A DNA stretch of 64,000 bases from DATJMJ01 sp035503915 (GCA_035503915.1 DATJSU010000011.1:1-64000), one strand, 5' to 3'; counted from the first letter of the stretch, positions 1 through 9,276 are shown. The notes: generated from the sequence alone by a model not told the origin. Numbers and translations are program-made.

Positions 1-570
1 CAGTCGAGGCCAAACAGGTACTGGCCCCGGTCGGCCAGTCCTGGGGCGCTCGGAGTGGTCGACCAGACGATCCGGAAGAGCCGGGGATAGGTCTGTTCGT
101 TGAGAACCAGTCGGAGAATGGCATCGAAGCTCGGTTCGGGAGCGAGGTTGGCGCTATTGCCTGTGCCGTTGCTTGCCGCTCTGGCGGCGTCGTGGGCCAT
201 GCGGGCTTCGCTCAGCGTGTAGGAACTGAGCAAGCCGATCACCCCGAGCTTCTCCTCGTCGGCCAGCCCGGTACCGTCGAACGCCTCGAGACCGCGCTCG
301 ATGAACGCAGCCGAGTTGGGGCCGAGGGGCGGCGCAGCCATCGGTAGCTGGTTGATCCAAGGGTGGCGGTCGAGAGCCTCCCGCTGGTGCACGGCCCAGT
401 CCTTGAGCTTCTCCCGCCAGGTCTCGCCCGTAAGGGCAAGGCTCTCAGTGCCCTGTGCGCTGGCGTTCCACATCAGCTGGAGCAGTTCGTCTTTGTTATC
501 GACGTAGCGGTACAGGGCCATGGTGGTGACGCCGAGCTGCTCGGCGACCTTGGCCATGGTCACTGCGTCG
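1..570 (-). pseudogene. TetR-family regulator, N-terminus lost, 3' end outside window
   Basis: Reading leftward, the frame is open to the window edge and encodes a TetR helix-turn-helix (residues reading AVTMAKVAEQLGVTTMALYR, then YVDNKDELLQLM) followed by a helical ligand domain. TetR proteins normally have about 20 more residues before this point, a helix leading into 'GLDAVTM'. Here that part is replaced exactly where a 120-bp repeat begins, and no good start codon or ribosome site is visible. I infer a regulator gene cut by a rearrangement. It could still be translated as a fusion through the repeat, which stays open in this frame. The ligand and targets cannot be inferred. Confidence 0.7.
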
Positions 571-690
571 AGGCGCCGGCGTGCTCCCCGGGGCTGGTTT
601 ATCGGGCTGGCATCGTCTGGGGTGCCCGCGTGCTTGAATCGAGGACGTGAAGAAGCTCGTCGACTATGGCCGCGACGACCATCCTGACGA
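571..690. repeat. 120-bp repeat, copy 1
   Basis: This aligns without gaps to a second copy exactly 664 bp downstream, with 12 mismatches in 120 bases (about 90% identical). The unit contains a Shine-Dalgarno-like GAGGA, a GTG start and the first 15 codons of the 82-residue protein. The left end of this copy coincides with the break in the TetR gene. It may be a duplicated promoter and gene head, or the end of a mobile element. Confidence 0.85.
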
Positions 691-895
691 CGACCCCGAC
701 AAAGCACGAGCAACTTGGGCTGTCGCTGCCCTGGATGATTGCGTCCTCTGCGGCGACGTCCGGGTCGAGCTGACCCTCGAGGAGCTAGGACGCCCGGGGG
801 TGGGGCTCGTGGCCCACTTGGCCCCGCAGACGGCCAAGCGCCTGGCGGCCGCCCTCACCTTGGCACTGCGCGACATCGGCGAGGGCCTCCCGTGA
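647..895 (+). CDS. hypothetical small protein (82 aa)
   Basis: An 82-residue acidic cytoplasmic protein starts at GTG, five bases after a GAGGA ribosome site. The N-terminus is rich in Asp and Lys (MKKLVDYGRDDHPDDDPDKA). Two cysteines form a CVLC motif near the middle, and the C-terminal half (VGLVAHLAPQTAKRLAAALT) looks like a strand followed by a helix. No transmembrane segment or signal peptide is seen. I do not recognise a function. The first 15 codons are duplicated in the repeat at 1235-1354, where the gene body is absent, so this copy may be the only intact one. Confidence 0.5.
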   Translation: MKKLVDYGRDDHPDDDPDKARATWAVAALDDCVLCGDVRVELTLEELGRPGVGLVAHLAPQTAKRLAAALTLALRDIGEGLP

Positions 896-1065
896 ACCGA
901 TCTCCAGGGTGGGCGGAGGTAAAGCGCCTTGGCAACATATTGCGCACACGGATAATTCAGATTGAAAATGGTCAGGGCAGCGCCATATCGGCACATCGGG
1001 TGTTTCCAAACGAGTGGCATACCGAAGGCACGCTTTGTTAGTCCACGCTTTTTCGGTACACCCAG

Positions 1066-1234
1066 ATGAAAGAAACAAAAAAGCGCCTCGAGACCGCCGT
1101 CAAAGCCTCGGGCACGACCCTCACCGAGGTCTTCGGCGTCGGGGCCCTATGTCGCCGCTACGGTGATCGGCTATGTCGGCGATGTCGCCCGATGCTCGGA
1201 AAATCGGAATGGCTATCTCATGGCCTTCGCACCC
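1066..1234 (+). pseudogene. IS110-family transposase remnant, frameshifted
   Basis: The frame starting at 1066 reads KKRLETAVKASGTTLTEVFG. One base must then be skipped near 1143, after which it continues PYVAATVIGYVGDVAR and an N-R-N motif. This is the C-terminal (Transposase_20) part of IS110-type DEDD transposases, where 'GTTLTEVFGVGP..AATVIGYVGDV' is highly characteristic. Only about 55 of roughly 400 residues remain and the frame is broken, so it is inactive. The fragment ends exactly where repeat copy 2 begins. No IS ends or target duplication could be seen. Confidence 0.75.
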
Positions 1235-1354
1235 AGGCGCCGGCGTGCTCACCGGGGCTGGCTCACCGGGCCGGTAGCACCTGGGGTGCTCGCGTGCTTG
1301 AATCGAGGACGTGAAGAAGCTCGCCGACTATCGCCGCGACGACCATCCTGACGA
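1235..1354. repeat. 120-bp repeat, copy 2
   Basis: This is the partner of the repeat at 571-690. It abuts the IS110 remnant on its left and loses similarity after the first 15 codons of the 82-residue gene. The GTG start at 1311 here opens into an unrelated short frame. The unit therefore interrupts or borders two unrelated broken genes. Confidence 0.85.
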
Positions 1355-1700
1355 TCAATATGACATTGTCTGGCGCCCAGTACGTCCTGGCCCGGCCTGG
1401 CCCAGTCTGGGACTGGGGCGCCGGGCCCTACCCAGGTAAGCCGGCCGAGCCCTGGCCTCACCCTGATATTTGCCGGTATGACGGTGAGCGGGCATCGGCG
1501 CCGCCTGGAACATCCCCGAACCCGAGGTTTGGCGCAGCCGAAAAAGTTGGTGATGTGAGGCACCCTTCCGACTGGGCGAGTTGGCAGAACTTGCCCCGCA
1601 ACCTGTAGACGTTCTGTACACAAGATGGTGGACGAGGCCGCCAGTGGGCCATCCGTCTATCCGCTTGAGCAGGGATTTCGTCAGAGTGGCCGACGGTGAG
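1355..1700. other. gene-free stretch
   Basis: I see no supportable gene here. The open frames are short, GC-driven and without recognisable motifs. The left part (about 1375-1450) is a run of CCTGGCC and CCAGG-like words. The region separates the accessory scraps from tRNA-Gly. Confidence 0.5.
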
Positions 1701-1771
<71 letters not shown>

Positions 1772-1788
1772 GGAACTGCGCGACGAGC

Positions 1789-3588
1789 TTACCAGTGCAC
1801 CTGACGAGCCCTCGCGCCAGCAAGGAGGGCGGCAGCCTCCTCGTCAGTTTCGGCGAGCGACGCCGCCATCTCCAGCTCGGCGCGTTGGCGATAGGCGTCA
1901 AGCTCCGCTTGCTTTGTGACGCTGTCCCACCCGAGGAGAGGGGCAAGCAGGTCGGCTGCAGCAGGCGCGCTCGCCAGGGCGAGCCGCCGGCTTTCCATCG
2001 CCGCGCGGGTGCGCCGGATGAGGACGTCGTCAATGTGGCGCGCTCCTTCGTGGGTGACTGCGTACACAACTTCGGCACGCAGGTAACCTTCGGCTCCCTC
2101 CAAGGGAGCAGCCAGCGACTCGTCCACTTTCATTATTTCAAGAAGCTCCGTTACGAGGCCGCCGTAGCGACGGAGCAAGCGTTCCAATGTCGGCAGGTCT
2201 ACTCGTTCAGACCTGGAAAGTGCGTGCCTTTGCTGCCATAGCGCGCAAAAACCCCTCGCCCCAAGCAGGGGTTCGGAACCAGTGCGGCTCTTGGGGGCAT
2301 CTCCCAGGCCGGCGGACGCAACCGCGGCGTCCACGGTACCCGCGGCCATGACTCGATAGGTCGTGAGCTTACCTCCCGAGACAACTACTAACCCAGGTAA
2401 AGGTGAGCTAACCGCGTGCTCACGGGAGATCTTGCTCGGCGCTTTGAGTTTCGGGAGCTCGTCCAAAGGGCCCATTTCTCCTGGACCTCTTACCACACCG
2501 ACCCCGGCCACCAGTGGCCGTAAGCCGGCATAAACAGCTTCGACGTCGGCTCTTTGGACTGGGTGCTCGAGAACGGAATTGAGCTCACTGAGGAGGTACT
2601 CGATGTCGGCACCGGTCGCCAAAGGCTGCCCTTTGTCATATGGCCAGTCGGTATCGGTCGTCCCGACGACCCAGTGCTCACCCCAAGGAAGAGCGAACAG
2701 CACACTTTTTTCGGTGCGCAAGATCAGCCCGACGGACGATCTTATGGAGCTCTTCGGCAACACGAGGTGCACGCCTTTTGACGGTCTTACAAGAGCGCCG
2801 CGCTCTTCGCCGGCCAACGCCTCAGTCTCTTCTGTCCAAGCACCGGTCGCGAGCACGACAACCTTTGCTCGTACCTCGTGTTCCTGGGACGTCTCCCGGT
2901 CGGCAACTATTGCGCCCACGACCCGGCCGCGCTCGCGCACAAAACCGACAACCTTGAGGCGGTTTTGCGCAACCGCACCCCTGCTGACAGCGGTCCTTAC
3001 AAGTTCGAGGGTGAAACGTGCATCGTCTACCTGCCCGTCGTAATACTCCACGGCACCGACGAGAGCTTGCGCGCGCAAGCCCGGAGCCACCCGCAATGCG
3101 CCATCTTTGGAGAGGTGCTTGTGCCTGGGCAACCGCCGGCTGTGCCGCATCGACCGGCCGAGGACGTCGTAAAGCCCGACCCCGAGGCCGACGTAAGCCC
3201 TTTCGAGCGCGACCCGCCGGAGAGGGTAGAGGACGGGCACTGGGTGGACGAGATGCGGGGCGAGGTGGCCGAGGAGGAGGTCACGCTCTCTGAGCGCCTC
3301 ATGCACCAACCGGAAGTCAAGCATTTGCAAGTACCTGAGGCCGCCATGGACGAGCTTGGTCGACCGGCTTGAAGTCCCAGAGGCCCAGTCTTCGGCCTCG
3401 ACCAGGCCGACCGACAAACCACGGGTGATGGCGTCCAGAGCGCAGCCTGCACCAACGACACCGCCCCCGACAATTAGCAAGTCCAGCTGCCCAGACGTGA
3501 GCTTTGCGATGTCTGCGGCACGGCGCCCGGGGGAAAGCCCGCTCGGCAAGCCCGGCGAGCTTGCCTCCTCGGCGTTGCCGTCACTCAT
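1789..3588 (-). CDS. glpD: glycerol-3-phosphate dehydrogenase (FAD)
   Basis: This enzyme oxidises sn-glycerol 3-phosphate to dihydroxyacetone phosphate using FAD and passes electrons to the quinone pool at the membrane. The 599-residue length fits actinobacterial GlpD. A dinucleotide-binding GGGVVGAG lies near residue 41, followed by the family-typical segments SGTSSRSTKLVHGG and LRYLQMLDFRLVHEAL. FAD/substrate-domain blocks such as WVVGTTDTDWPYD and SGGKLTTYRVMA follow, and a helical C-terminal domain completes the fold. About 35 extra residues precede the Rossmann core. The ATG is preceded at 9 bases by a TAGGCT -10 box and has no Shine-Dalgarno, suggesting leaderless translation. It is divergent from the mannosidase gene and not part of a visible glp operon. 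Confidence 0.93.
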   Translation of the reverse strand: MSDGNAEEASSPGLPSGLSPGRRAADIAKLTSGQLDLLIVGGGVVGAGCALDAITRGLSVGLVEAEDWASGTSSRSTKLVHGGLRYLQMLDFRLVHEALRERDLLLGHLAPHLVHPVPVLYPLRRVALERAYVGLGVGLYDVLGRSMRHSRRLPRHKHLSKDGALRVAPGLRAQALVGAVEYYDGQVDDARFTLELVRTAVSRGAVAQNRLKVVGFVRERGRVVGAIVADRETSQEHEVRAKVVVLATGAWTEETEALAGEERGALVRPSKGVHLVLPKSSIRSSVGLILRTEKSVLFALPWGEHWVVGTTDTDWPYDKGQPLATGADIEYLLSELNSVLEHPVQRADVEAVYAGLRPLVAGVGVVRGPGEMGPLDELPKLKAPSKISREHAVSSPLPGLVVVSGGKLTTYRVMAAGTVDAAVASAGLGDAPKSRTGSEPLLGARGFCALWQQRHALSRSERVDLPTLERLLRRYGGLVTELLEIMKVDESLAAPLEGAEGYLRAEVVYAVTHEGARHIDDVLIRRTRAAMESRRLALASAPAAADLLAPLLGWDSVTKQAELDAYRQRAELEMAASLAETDEEAAALLAGARARQVHW

Positions 3589-3597
3589 CGCCCGCTC

Positions 3598-3603
3598 AGC
3601 CTA
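3598..3603 (-). promoter_or_regulatory. candidate -10 box of glpD (leaderless)
   Basis: TAGGCT on the minus strand lies exactly 9 bases before the glpD ATG, with no Shine-Dalgarno in between. Similar TANNCT boxes at 9-10 bases precede ndk, mreB and rplU. The -35 region is not recognisable. Confidence 0.4.
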
Positions 3604-3626
3604 GGCGGGCCCGCACACCAGGAAAC

Positions 3627-3644
3627 CCAACGGCTCACCGTTGG
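3627..3644. promoter_or_regulatory. perfect inverted repeat before the mannosidase start
   Basis: CCAACGG-CTCA-CCGTTGG is a perfect 7-bp inverted repeat in the glpD-mannosidase intergenic region. Its right arm ends inside the GGAG ribosome site. It could be an operator for a dimeric regulator or an RNA hairpin that hides the ribosome site. Confidence 0.45.
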
Positions 3645-3648
3645 AGAG

Positions 3649-6600
3649 ATGAGCCTGCCCCGGTCGACTGGCCCGCCTGACACCCTCACGGTGGCTCTCG
3701 GGGAGGCAGTGGCGCGCAGCTTGCCAACGGGGAGGGCTGAGCTCGAGGCCATCGTGGTAGAAACAAGTGGGAAGGTTGAGGTCGTGCGGATAACAGAGCT
3801 CAGCAGCACTTACTGTTTCGTCAGCTACAAAGGGCGGCCGGCTCAAGTTGCACGAATAATCATCGAGGGGGCACCGGCGCGAGCCGAGGTGACCGTGAGC
3901 CTCGAGGGTGCCGGGTTCGAAGTGCCAGAGCCGTGGAAGGGCAAGCTGGAGCCTTCGCGTGCAGGCCAAAGAGGCGGCCCGGCATGGGCCCCGGCCGAGG
4001 ATCCCGGCCTGGCCCAGGCAGGGCGCTTCTCGCCCAGGGCCGCCTCGCCGGAGGGCGTTGTCGTAGAGGTGCCGGTCCTTGTCGGTGCAAACCACTCTCC
4101 GGGTGAGCACCTCGCAGCCGTCGCGACTGCTAAGAGTGGGAGCAGTACCGCCCAACGCAAAGGCGAGCTCGTGGTGCGCGAGACGGGCTGGCGGATGATC
4201 ATGGTGCCGCACTTCCACTATGACCCGGTCTGGTGGAACACTCAGGCGGGCTACACATCGGGGTGGGACGAGCTGCTCTGGGCTTCGGAGCGAAGAGAGA
4301 CCTTTCAGCATACGGGCCTTGTCCTCGTGGAAGCTCACCTGGAGCGGGCAAGGCTCGACCCTCGCTACAAGTTCGTGTTGGCCGAAGTCGATTATTTGAA
4401 GCCCTTTTGGGACCTTTACCCTGATCGCCGCGACGAGATCCGAGCGCTCCTGCGGGCAGGGCGCCTCGAGATAGTCGGCGGCACTTACAACGAGCCCAAC
4501 ACCAACCTCACGGGGGCAGAAACCGCCATTCGGGCGGCTGTTTATGGGTTCGGTTTCCAGCGTGACGTTGTTGGGGCCGACCCCCGCACCGCATGGCAGT
4601 TGGATGTTTTTGGCCATGACCCACAGTTCCCAGGGATCATGGCCGGTTGCGGGGTGAGCTCCTCAGCCTGGGCGCGGGGGCCCTTCCACCAGTGGGGGCC
4701 ACTTCGGGAGACGGGCTCCAATTCGTGGATGCAGTTCCCATCGGAGTTCGAGTGGGTCGCCCCCAACGGCCTCGGCCTGCTGACGAGCTACATGCCCAAC
4801 CACTATTCCGCCGGCTGGGACCTCGAGAGCGCGACGACGCTCGAAGGAGCGATGTGGAGAGCGTACGAGCTCTTCGGCGACCTCGCCGAAGTCGCAGCCA
4901 CTCGCGTGACACTTCTCCCGGTAGGCACGGACTACACGCCCCCGAGCCGGTTTGTGGGCGACCTCTCGGACACCTGGAACGACCGTTACTTGTGGCCGCG
5001 GTTCGAAGTTGGCTTGCCAAGGGAGTTTTTTGCTGCGGTCCGCGAAGAGCTGTCTTCGCAAGGCAGGCGGCCGTCGCCACAGACCAGGGACATGGGGCCC
5101 GTTTATACCGGCAAAGACGTGTCCTTCATCGACACCAAGCAAGCTCAGCGCCTGGCCGAGTCTACCGTGGCCGACGCTGAAGCCTTGGTAGCCATCGGTG
5201 CGGCTCTGAGCGCCGCTTTACCGCACCGGCCCTCGGACGCCGCCTCACCGCACCGGGCACTGGACAAAGCCTGGCGCCAGCTCGTCTTTGGCGCCCACCA
5301 CGACGGCATCACAGGTTCGGAGTCCGACCAGGTGTACTTGGACCTGCTCGCTGGGTGGAGGGAAGCGTACGAACTTGCCCGCGGGGTCGAGGAGGACGCG
5401 CGAGAGTTCCTACTTTCTCAGGTCGACACGAGCGGCGAAGGCGAAGCAATCGTCGTCACCAACACCTTGGGCCAGAGCCGCTCCGGGATGGCCAAGGCCG
5501 AGATCCCCAAGCAGCGGCCGGGTGAAGGTTATGACGTTAGGGATGAGGCGGGGGAACGGCGGGATGTCTTGGTCGAAGAAGCCAACAAGCCCGGGCACCT
5601 GCAATTGACGTTCCGCTCCGAAGACGTCCCAGGGCTTGGCTATCGCACCTTCAGGCTCCTGAGAAGGGGCCGAGATGGCGAGGACAGGGGCTGGTCGGAG
5701 GCACCTGGTACCGAGATCTCGAACGATTTGCTGGAGATAGTGGCCGACCCGGGCCAGGGAGGAGGGCTCGGCCACATCAGAGATCTCACCACTGGCTTCG
5801 ACCTTTTGCCTCCCGATGAGGTTGCGAACGAACTGCTCGTGTACCCCGAGCACCCGACCCACCCACGGTTCGGGGAGGGCCCGTGGAACTTGTTGCCGAA
5901 AGGCCCCCCTGCGAGGTCGCGCTCGAGGACGGCAAGGGTGCGCAAGGAGGTATCACCGCTAGGCGAGCGGCTTGTGGTGGACGGCTCCCTCGCCTACGGC
6001 GATGCTGGGAGCGATGGTGGCAAAGAGGGCTTCAGTTACCGCCAGGTTGTCACACTATGGGGCGGATCGAGGCGAGCCGAGCTGCGCACCGAGTTACACG
6101 ACTGGGTCGCGCGGGACAAATTGGTGCGCTTGCGGTTCCCCACCTCACTTGCCGGCGCCACGCCAGTTTCGGCTGTGGGCGATGCCGTCATTGCCCGGGG
6201 CTTCGCCTTGATCGACGCCGACGCGGCGGAGGCTCCCTGGGCGCTTGACAACCCGGCGGCGGAATGGTTCGGGCTTTCGACTACATTCCTTCTCGAAGCG
6301 TCCGAGCCGCCGGGGGAAAGTGCGAGCGTTTACCACCGTCGTTCGGTTGGAGTTGCTGAGGTCGTCACGGGGCCCGGCGAGAGCTCCGCTCCCTGGGCGC
6401 GAGATCTTGTGGTAGCCCTGGTGCAAAAGGGCGTCACGTCGACTTGCAGCGAGGCCGGGCGCAACCGTTACGGAGGGCTCCTCGGGGATTCGAACCTCCC
6501 TGACTTCCGTATCGCAATTGGAGTGCCGGAGCACAATCCATATGTAGCCGACCTCTTGGCTGCCGCCGGGGCGGGGTTCTCGGAGGAGCTGCAACGACAG

Positions 6601-8427
6601 CTGTCCCAACAGAACTGGGCGCGCCTTCTTGTGCCGCCAGAGCGACCGCTCGCAGAAGTGTGGCGTCCCAATGCTGATTTGCGAGGCACGCGGGACCTCC
6701 CAGTCCTCATCGTCGCAGCAGAGGGGCCCCGCGCGATAGCTTCAGCAGTTGCTCACCTTGTCGCTGAGGTCACGATGGGCCGGGCGCGCGTTGTCCAGCC
6801 CGCTCACCTCCTCGCGGGGCGCGCTGAGGACGTCCCGGAGTGGACAGCGGCCATTTTGAACCGTGGGACCCCGAGTTTCGCGGTTGACTGCGAGGGAGCG
6901 ATGCACGTCTCGGTCCTCCGTTCCTGTAGCGGTTGGCCGTCCGGCGTTTGGATCGACCCGCCGCGCCGCACGACGCCAGATGGCTCGGCTTTTGAGCTCG
7001 AGCACTGGAGCCACGTTTTCGAGCACGCCCTCATGTTCGGACGGGGCGATTGGCGCGAGGTCGGCTGCGTGAACGAGGCCCTCGACTATAACCGCCCGCT
7101 CCGCGCTTCGGTTGTGGCCCCGCATGAGGGCGCATTGCCAAAGAGCGCACGATTGCTAGGTCTTTCGAAGCGGGGCGGCGCGGGCGAGGTGGCCCTGGCG
7201 GCGCTAAAACCTGCTGGGAACCCGCTTGCCAAGGCAGATCCTTTCGACCCCCGAGACGATCTGGCGGGCCTGACGGTGCGCTGTTATGAGCACGCAGGCA
7301 GCTCAGCTGAAGTCGAGCTCGAAAGCCGCTTTGCTCTCGAATCGGCAGAACGGTCCAACTTATTGGAAGAGCCCGGTGAGCACTTGATAGTGCGGGGGGG
7401 CGGGCGAGGGACCGGTGGCAGCGCCGTACGCTTTTCGCTCCATGCCGGTGAGCTAACGACCCTTCGGCTCGGGTTGGCGAAACCCGATGGGCCTGGGGGT
7501 GGTGCTACTGGGGGGGAACCGGGGCCGCGCCCTGAGTGGCGACCCGGTGGGAACGTCGAGGTCGCACAACCCGTCTTCAGCCGCTACTGGCTGCACAACA
7601 AGGGTGCGGCCCCAATGGGCAACCAAGCGCTTGCGGTACACTTTCGCTCGACTTCAGCGGTAGTGCGTGCCGGCCGGACGGGCGAGACCGTGGCTCAAGT
7701 GGCTTCGGGCGCATCAGAGGCAGCCCAATCTGGGAGGCTCGATATCGTCGCCCCAGAAGGCTGGAGCGTGAGCCCGTCGAGCAGGCTGTTCAGCCTCGCT
7801 CCCGCTGCATACCTGGCCATCCCCGTCCGTTTTGAAGTGCCGGGCAGGACTTACCCAGGGCGCCGTTTTCTCTCAGCGCGCATAGTTGACGAGGCCGGCC
7901 AGGTCCAAGAGGACGTCCTTACGGTCGACGTCGTCCCCAGCTTGGAGGAGGCTCTCCCGGGCAAGCGGGAGCCGGCGGCTTCCCCCGCGCGCAACGGGGA
8001 CAGGCTTTTCGCTATGCCGCCGGCTTTCGGGCACCCGAGCTCGCAGTTCTTGGACGAGATGGAAGCGACTGTTAGCCCCGGGGAGCTCGCCCTGCCACCA
8101 GGTGCGAGCGCGACAGTTACTCTTCGGCTTGCCAACCGCACCGCTGGTGAGCTGAGGGGCGAGGTCCAGGTCCTCTCGCCAGTGGAAACCTGGCCTTGGG
8201 TCGGCCCTTGGGACCAGGCTTTCGCGATCCCGCCGGGCCAAGCGCACGAGTTTGGGGCAACGGTAGTGGCACCCGTGCGGGACTGGCTATCGAGCTGGGC
8301 GCTTTTCAAGGTGACCTACTTTGGGCGACTTTGGTATTCGCCAACGGTTCGCCTGTCACTGGGCGAGCGGCCCCCAGTGGGCGCTCGGGAAGCCGCGCAA
8401 GCGGGGCAACTGGCGTCTCATGCTTGA
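3649..8427 (+). CDS. large glycoside hydrolase family 38 alpha-mannosidase
   Basis: A 1592-residue protein that should hydrolyse alpha-linked mannose with retention of configuration. About 185 unassigned residues precede the catalytic domain, whose metal-binding opening reads VPHFHYDPVWWNTQ near residue 187. QLDVFGHDPQFPGIM near 316 carries the expected nucleophile Asp, and FGAHHDGITGSES near 548 carries the second metal-ligand set. The beta-rich C-terminal part ends in two Ig-like segments (near residues 1310-1440 and 1480-1580) that resemble NEW3-type modules. It is 500 or more residues longer than most bacterial GH38 enzymes. No signal peptide is visible, so it is probably cytoplasmic. ATG follows GGAG at 3 bases. 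Its stop overlaps the next gene by 8 bases, implying coupled translation with a peptidyl-prolyl isomerase. Confidence 0.88.
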   Translation: MSLPRSTGPPDTLTVALGEAVARSLPTGRAELEAIVVETSGKVEVVRITELSSTYCFVSYKGRPAQVARIIIEGAPARAEVTVSLEGAGFEVPEPWKGKLEPSRAGQRGGPAWAPAEDPGLAQAGRFSPRAASPEGVVVEVPVLVGANHSPGEHLAAVATAKSGSSTAQRKGELVVRETGWRMIMVPHFHYDPVWWNTQAGYTSGWDELLWASERRETFQHTGLVLVEAHLERARLDPRYKFVLAEVDYLKPFWDLYPDRRDEIRALLRAGRLEIVGGTYNEPNTNLTGAETAIRAAVYGFGFQRDVVGADPRTAWQLDVFGHDPQFPGIMAGCGVSSSAWARGPFHQWGPLRETGSNSWMQFPSEFEWVAPNGLGLLTSYMPNHYSAGWDLESATTLEGAMWRAYELFGDLAEVAATRVTLLPVGTDYTPPSRFVGDLSDTWNDRYLWPRFEVGLPREFFAAVREELSSQGRRPSPQTRDMGPVYTGKDVSFIDTKQAQRLAESTVADAEALVAIGAALSAALPHRPSDAASPHRALDKAWRQLVFGAHHDGITGSESDQVYLDLLAGWREAYELARGVEEDAREFLLSQVDTSGEGEAIVVTNTLGQSRSGMAKAEIPKQRPGEGYDVRDEAGERRDVLVEEANKPGHLQLTFRSEDVPGLGYRTFRLLRRGRDGEDRGWSEAPGTEISNDLLEIVADPGQGGGLGHIRDLTTGFDLLPPDEVANELLVYPEHPTHPRFGEGPWNLLPKGPPARSRSRTARVRKEVSPLGERLVVDGSLAYGDAGSDGGKEGFSYRQVVTLWGGSRRAELRTELHDWVARDKLVRLRFPTSLAGATPVSAVGDAVIARGFALIDADAAEAPWALDNPAAEWFGLSTTFLLEASEPPGESASVYHRRSVGVAEVVTGPGESSAPWARDLVVALVQKGVTSTCSEAGRNRYGGLLGDSNLPDFRIAIGVPEHNPYVADLLAAAGAGFSEELQRQLSQQNWARLLVPPERPLAEVWRPNADLRGTRDLPVLIVAAEGPRAIASAVAHLVAEVTMGRARVVQPAHLLAGRAEDVPEWTAAILNRGTPSFAVDCEGAMHVSVLRSCSGWPSGVWIDPPRRTTPDGSAFELEHWSHVFEHALMFGRGDWREVGCVNEALDYNRPLRASVVAPHEGALPKSARLLGLSKRGGAGEVALAALKPAGNPLAKADPFDPRDDLAGLTVRCYEHAGSSAEVELESRFALESAERSNLLEEPGEHLIVRGGGRGTGGSAVRFSLHAGELTTLRLGLAKPDGPGGGATGGEPGPRPEWRPGGNVEVAQPVFSRYWLHNKGAAPMGNQALAVHFRSTSAVVRAGRTGETVAQVASGASEAAQSGRLDIVAPEGWSVSPSSRLFSLAPAAYLAIPVRFEVPGRTYPGRRFLSARIVDEAGQVQEDVLTVDVVPSLEEALPGKREPAASPARNGDRLFAMPPAFGHPSSQFLDEMEATVSPGELALPPGASATVTLRLANRTAGELRGEVQVLSPVETWPWVGPWDQAFAIPPGQAHEFGATVVAPVRDWLSSWALFKVTYFGRLWYSPTVRLSLGERPPVGAREAAQAGQLASHA

Positions 8428-9268
8428 AGCACGGGAGGGGACCTCTGGGCCATTTTGCGGCCAAGACGCGGTGGGATGGGTGGGCGGTGACACGGTGCCA
8501 GGAGAGGCGCTCGACACTTTCATGGCGGGCATTTCTCACAGCGACCTAGGGTGCCGTCTCGGCTTGGCCGGCTCGACAACTGGCGGTAGTGATTGGGAAA
8601 AGGCGGTGCGAGGGTGGGCAGCCAAAGCTCTTCTGGAGGACTGGCTCCTCCGGCAGGAGACAGCCCGCCTGGGAGTCAAAGAACCGGGATCTGTTGAGGA
8701 ATGGGTGCGGTGCCTTGAAGCCGCTGGTGAGCTATCTCGCGTCCGCTCGTCTACACCTACAGACGCGCTCGCTTACTACCGGGCTAACCTCCACCTCTAC
8801 CATCTGCCTGAGGCAAGGCACGTGCGCCATTTGCTCGTGGGCGACGAAGGCACGGCAGAGGGGTTGATGGCAGCTCTCACTGATCTCGCTGATCTTGAAC
8901 CTCTGGCATCCGAGTTCTCCCTCGACGAGGGCAGCCGGCAGCGGGGTGGCGACCTCGGTTGGGTCGAGCGCGGGCAGCTCTGCGGGCCTCTAGAAGACGT
9001 GATTTTCTCTGCCGCACCGGGGCAGATAGGGGGCCCGGTGTTGAGCCAGTTCGGGTGGCATATCGTCGGGGTCGAGGCCCTCAGGCCGGCGAAGAAGCAA
9101 CCCTTTTCGGGATGCGAGCTGGCTATCCGTGCGAAGCTGGACGAGGACCGTCGGCAGAGTGCCTGGGTGCAGTGGTGGCGAGGGCGCCTGGCAAAAATGG
9201 TCACTGCGGCGCCCGAGTTCGAGCACCCGCTCCGGCCTGGCGTGCCGGGCCTGCCTCACCGGCATTAA
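8420..9268 (+). CDS. cytoplasmic PpiC-type peptidyl-prolyl isomerase
   Basis: A 282-residue protein with a helical N-terminal half and a parvulin (PpiC) domain at about residues 131-223. The domain shows the conserved HVRHLLV opening, the 'FSLDEGSRQRGGDLGW' segment and the closing SQFGWHIVGVEA. Parvulins speed proline cis-trans isomerisation during folding. Parvulin foldases are often exported, but no signal peptide or lipobox is present here. The chosen ATG lies inside the end of the mannosidase gene (ATGCTTGA overlap), which points to translational coupling. A dedicated chaperone for the huge, proline-rich mannosidase is an inference. The longer upstream frame is overlap with the mannosidase gene and was not used. 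Confidence 0.75.
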   Translation: MLEAREGTSGPFCGQDAVGWVGGDTVPGEALDTFMAGISHSDLGCRLGLAGSTTGGSDWEKAVRGWAAKALLEDWLLRQETARLGVKEPGSVEEWVRCLEAAGELSRVRSSTPTDALAYYRANLHLYHLPEARHVRHLLVGDEGTAEGLMAALTDLADLEPLASEFSLDEGSRQRGGDLGWVERGQLCGPLEDVIFSAAPGQIGGPVLSQFGWHIVGVEALRPAKKQPFSGCELAIRAKLDEDRRQSAWVQWWRGRLAKMVTAAPEFEHPLRPGVPGLPHRH

Positions 9269-9276
9269 AGCGTTCG

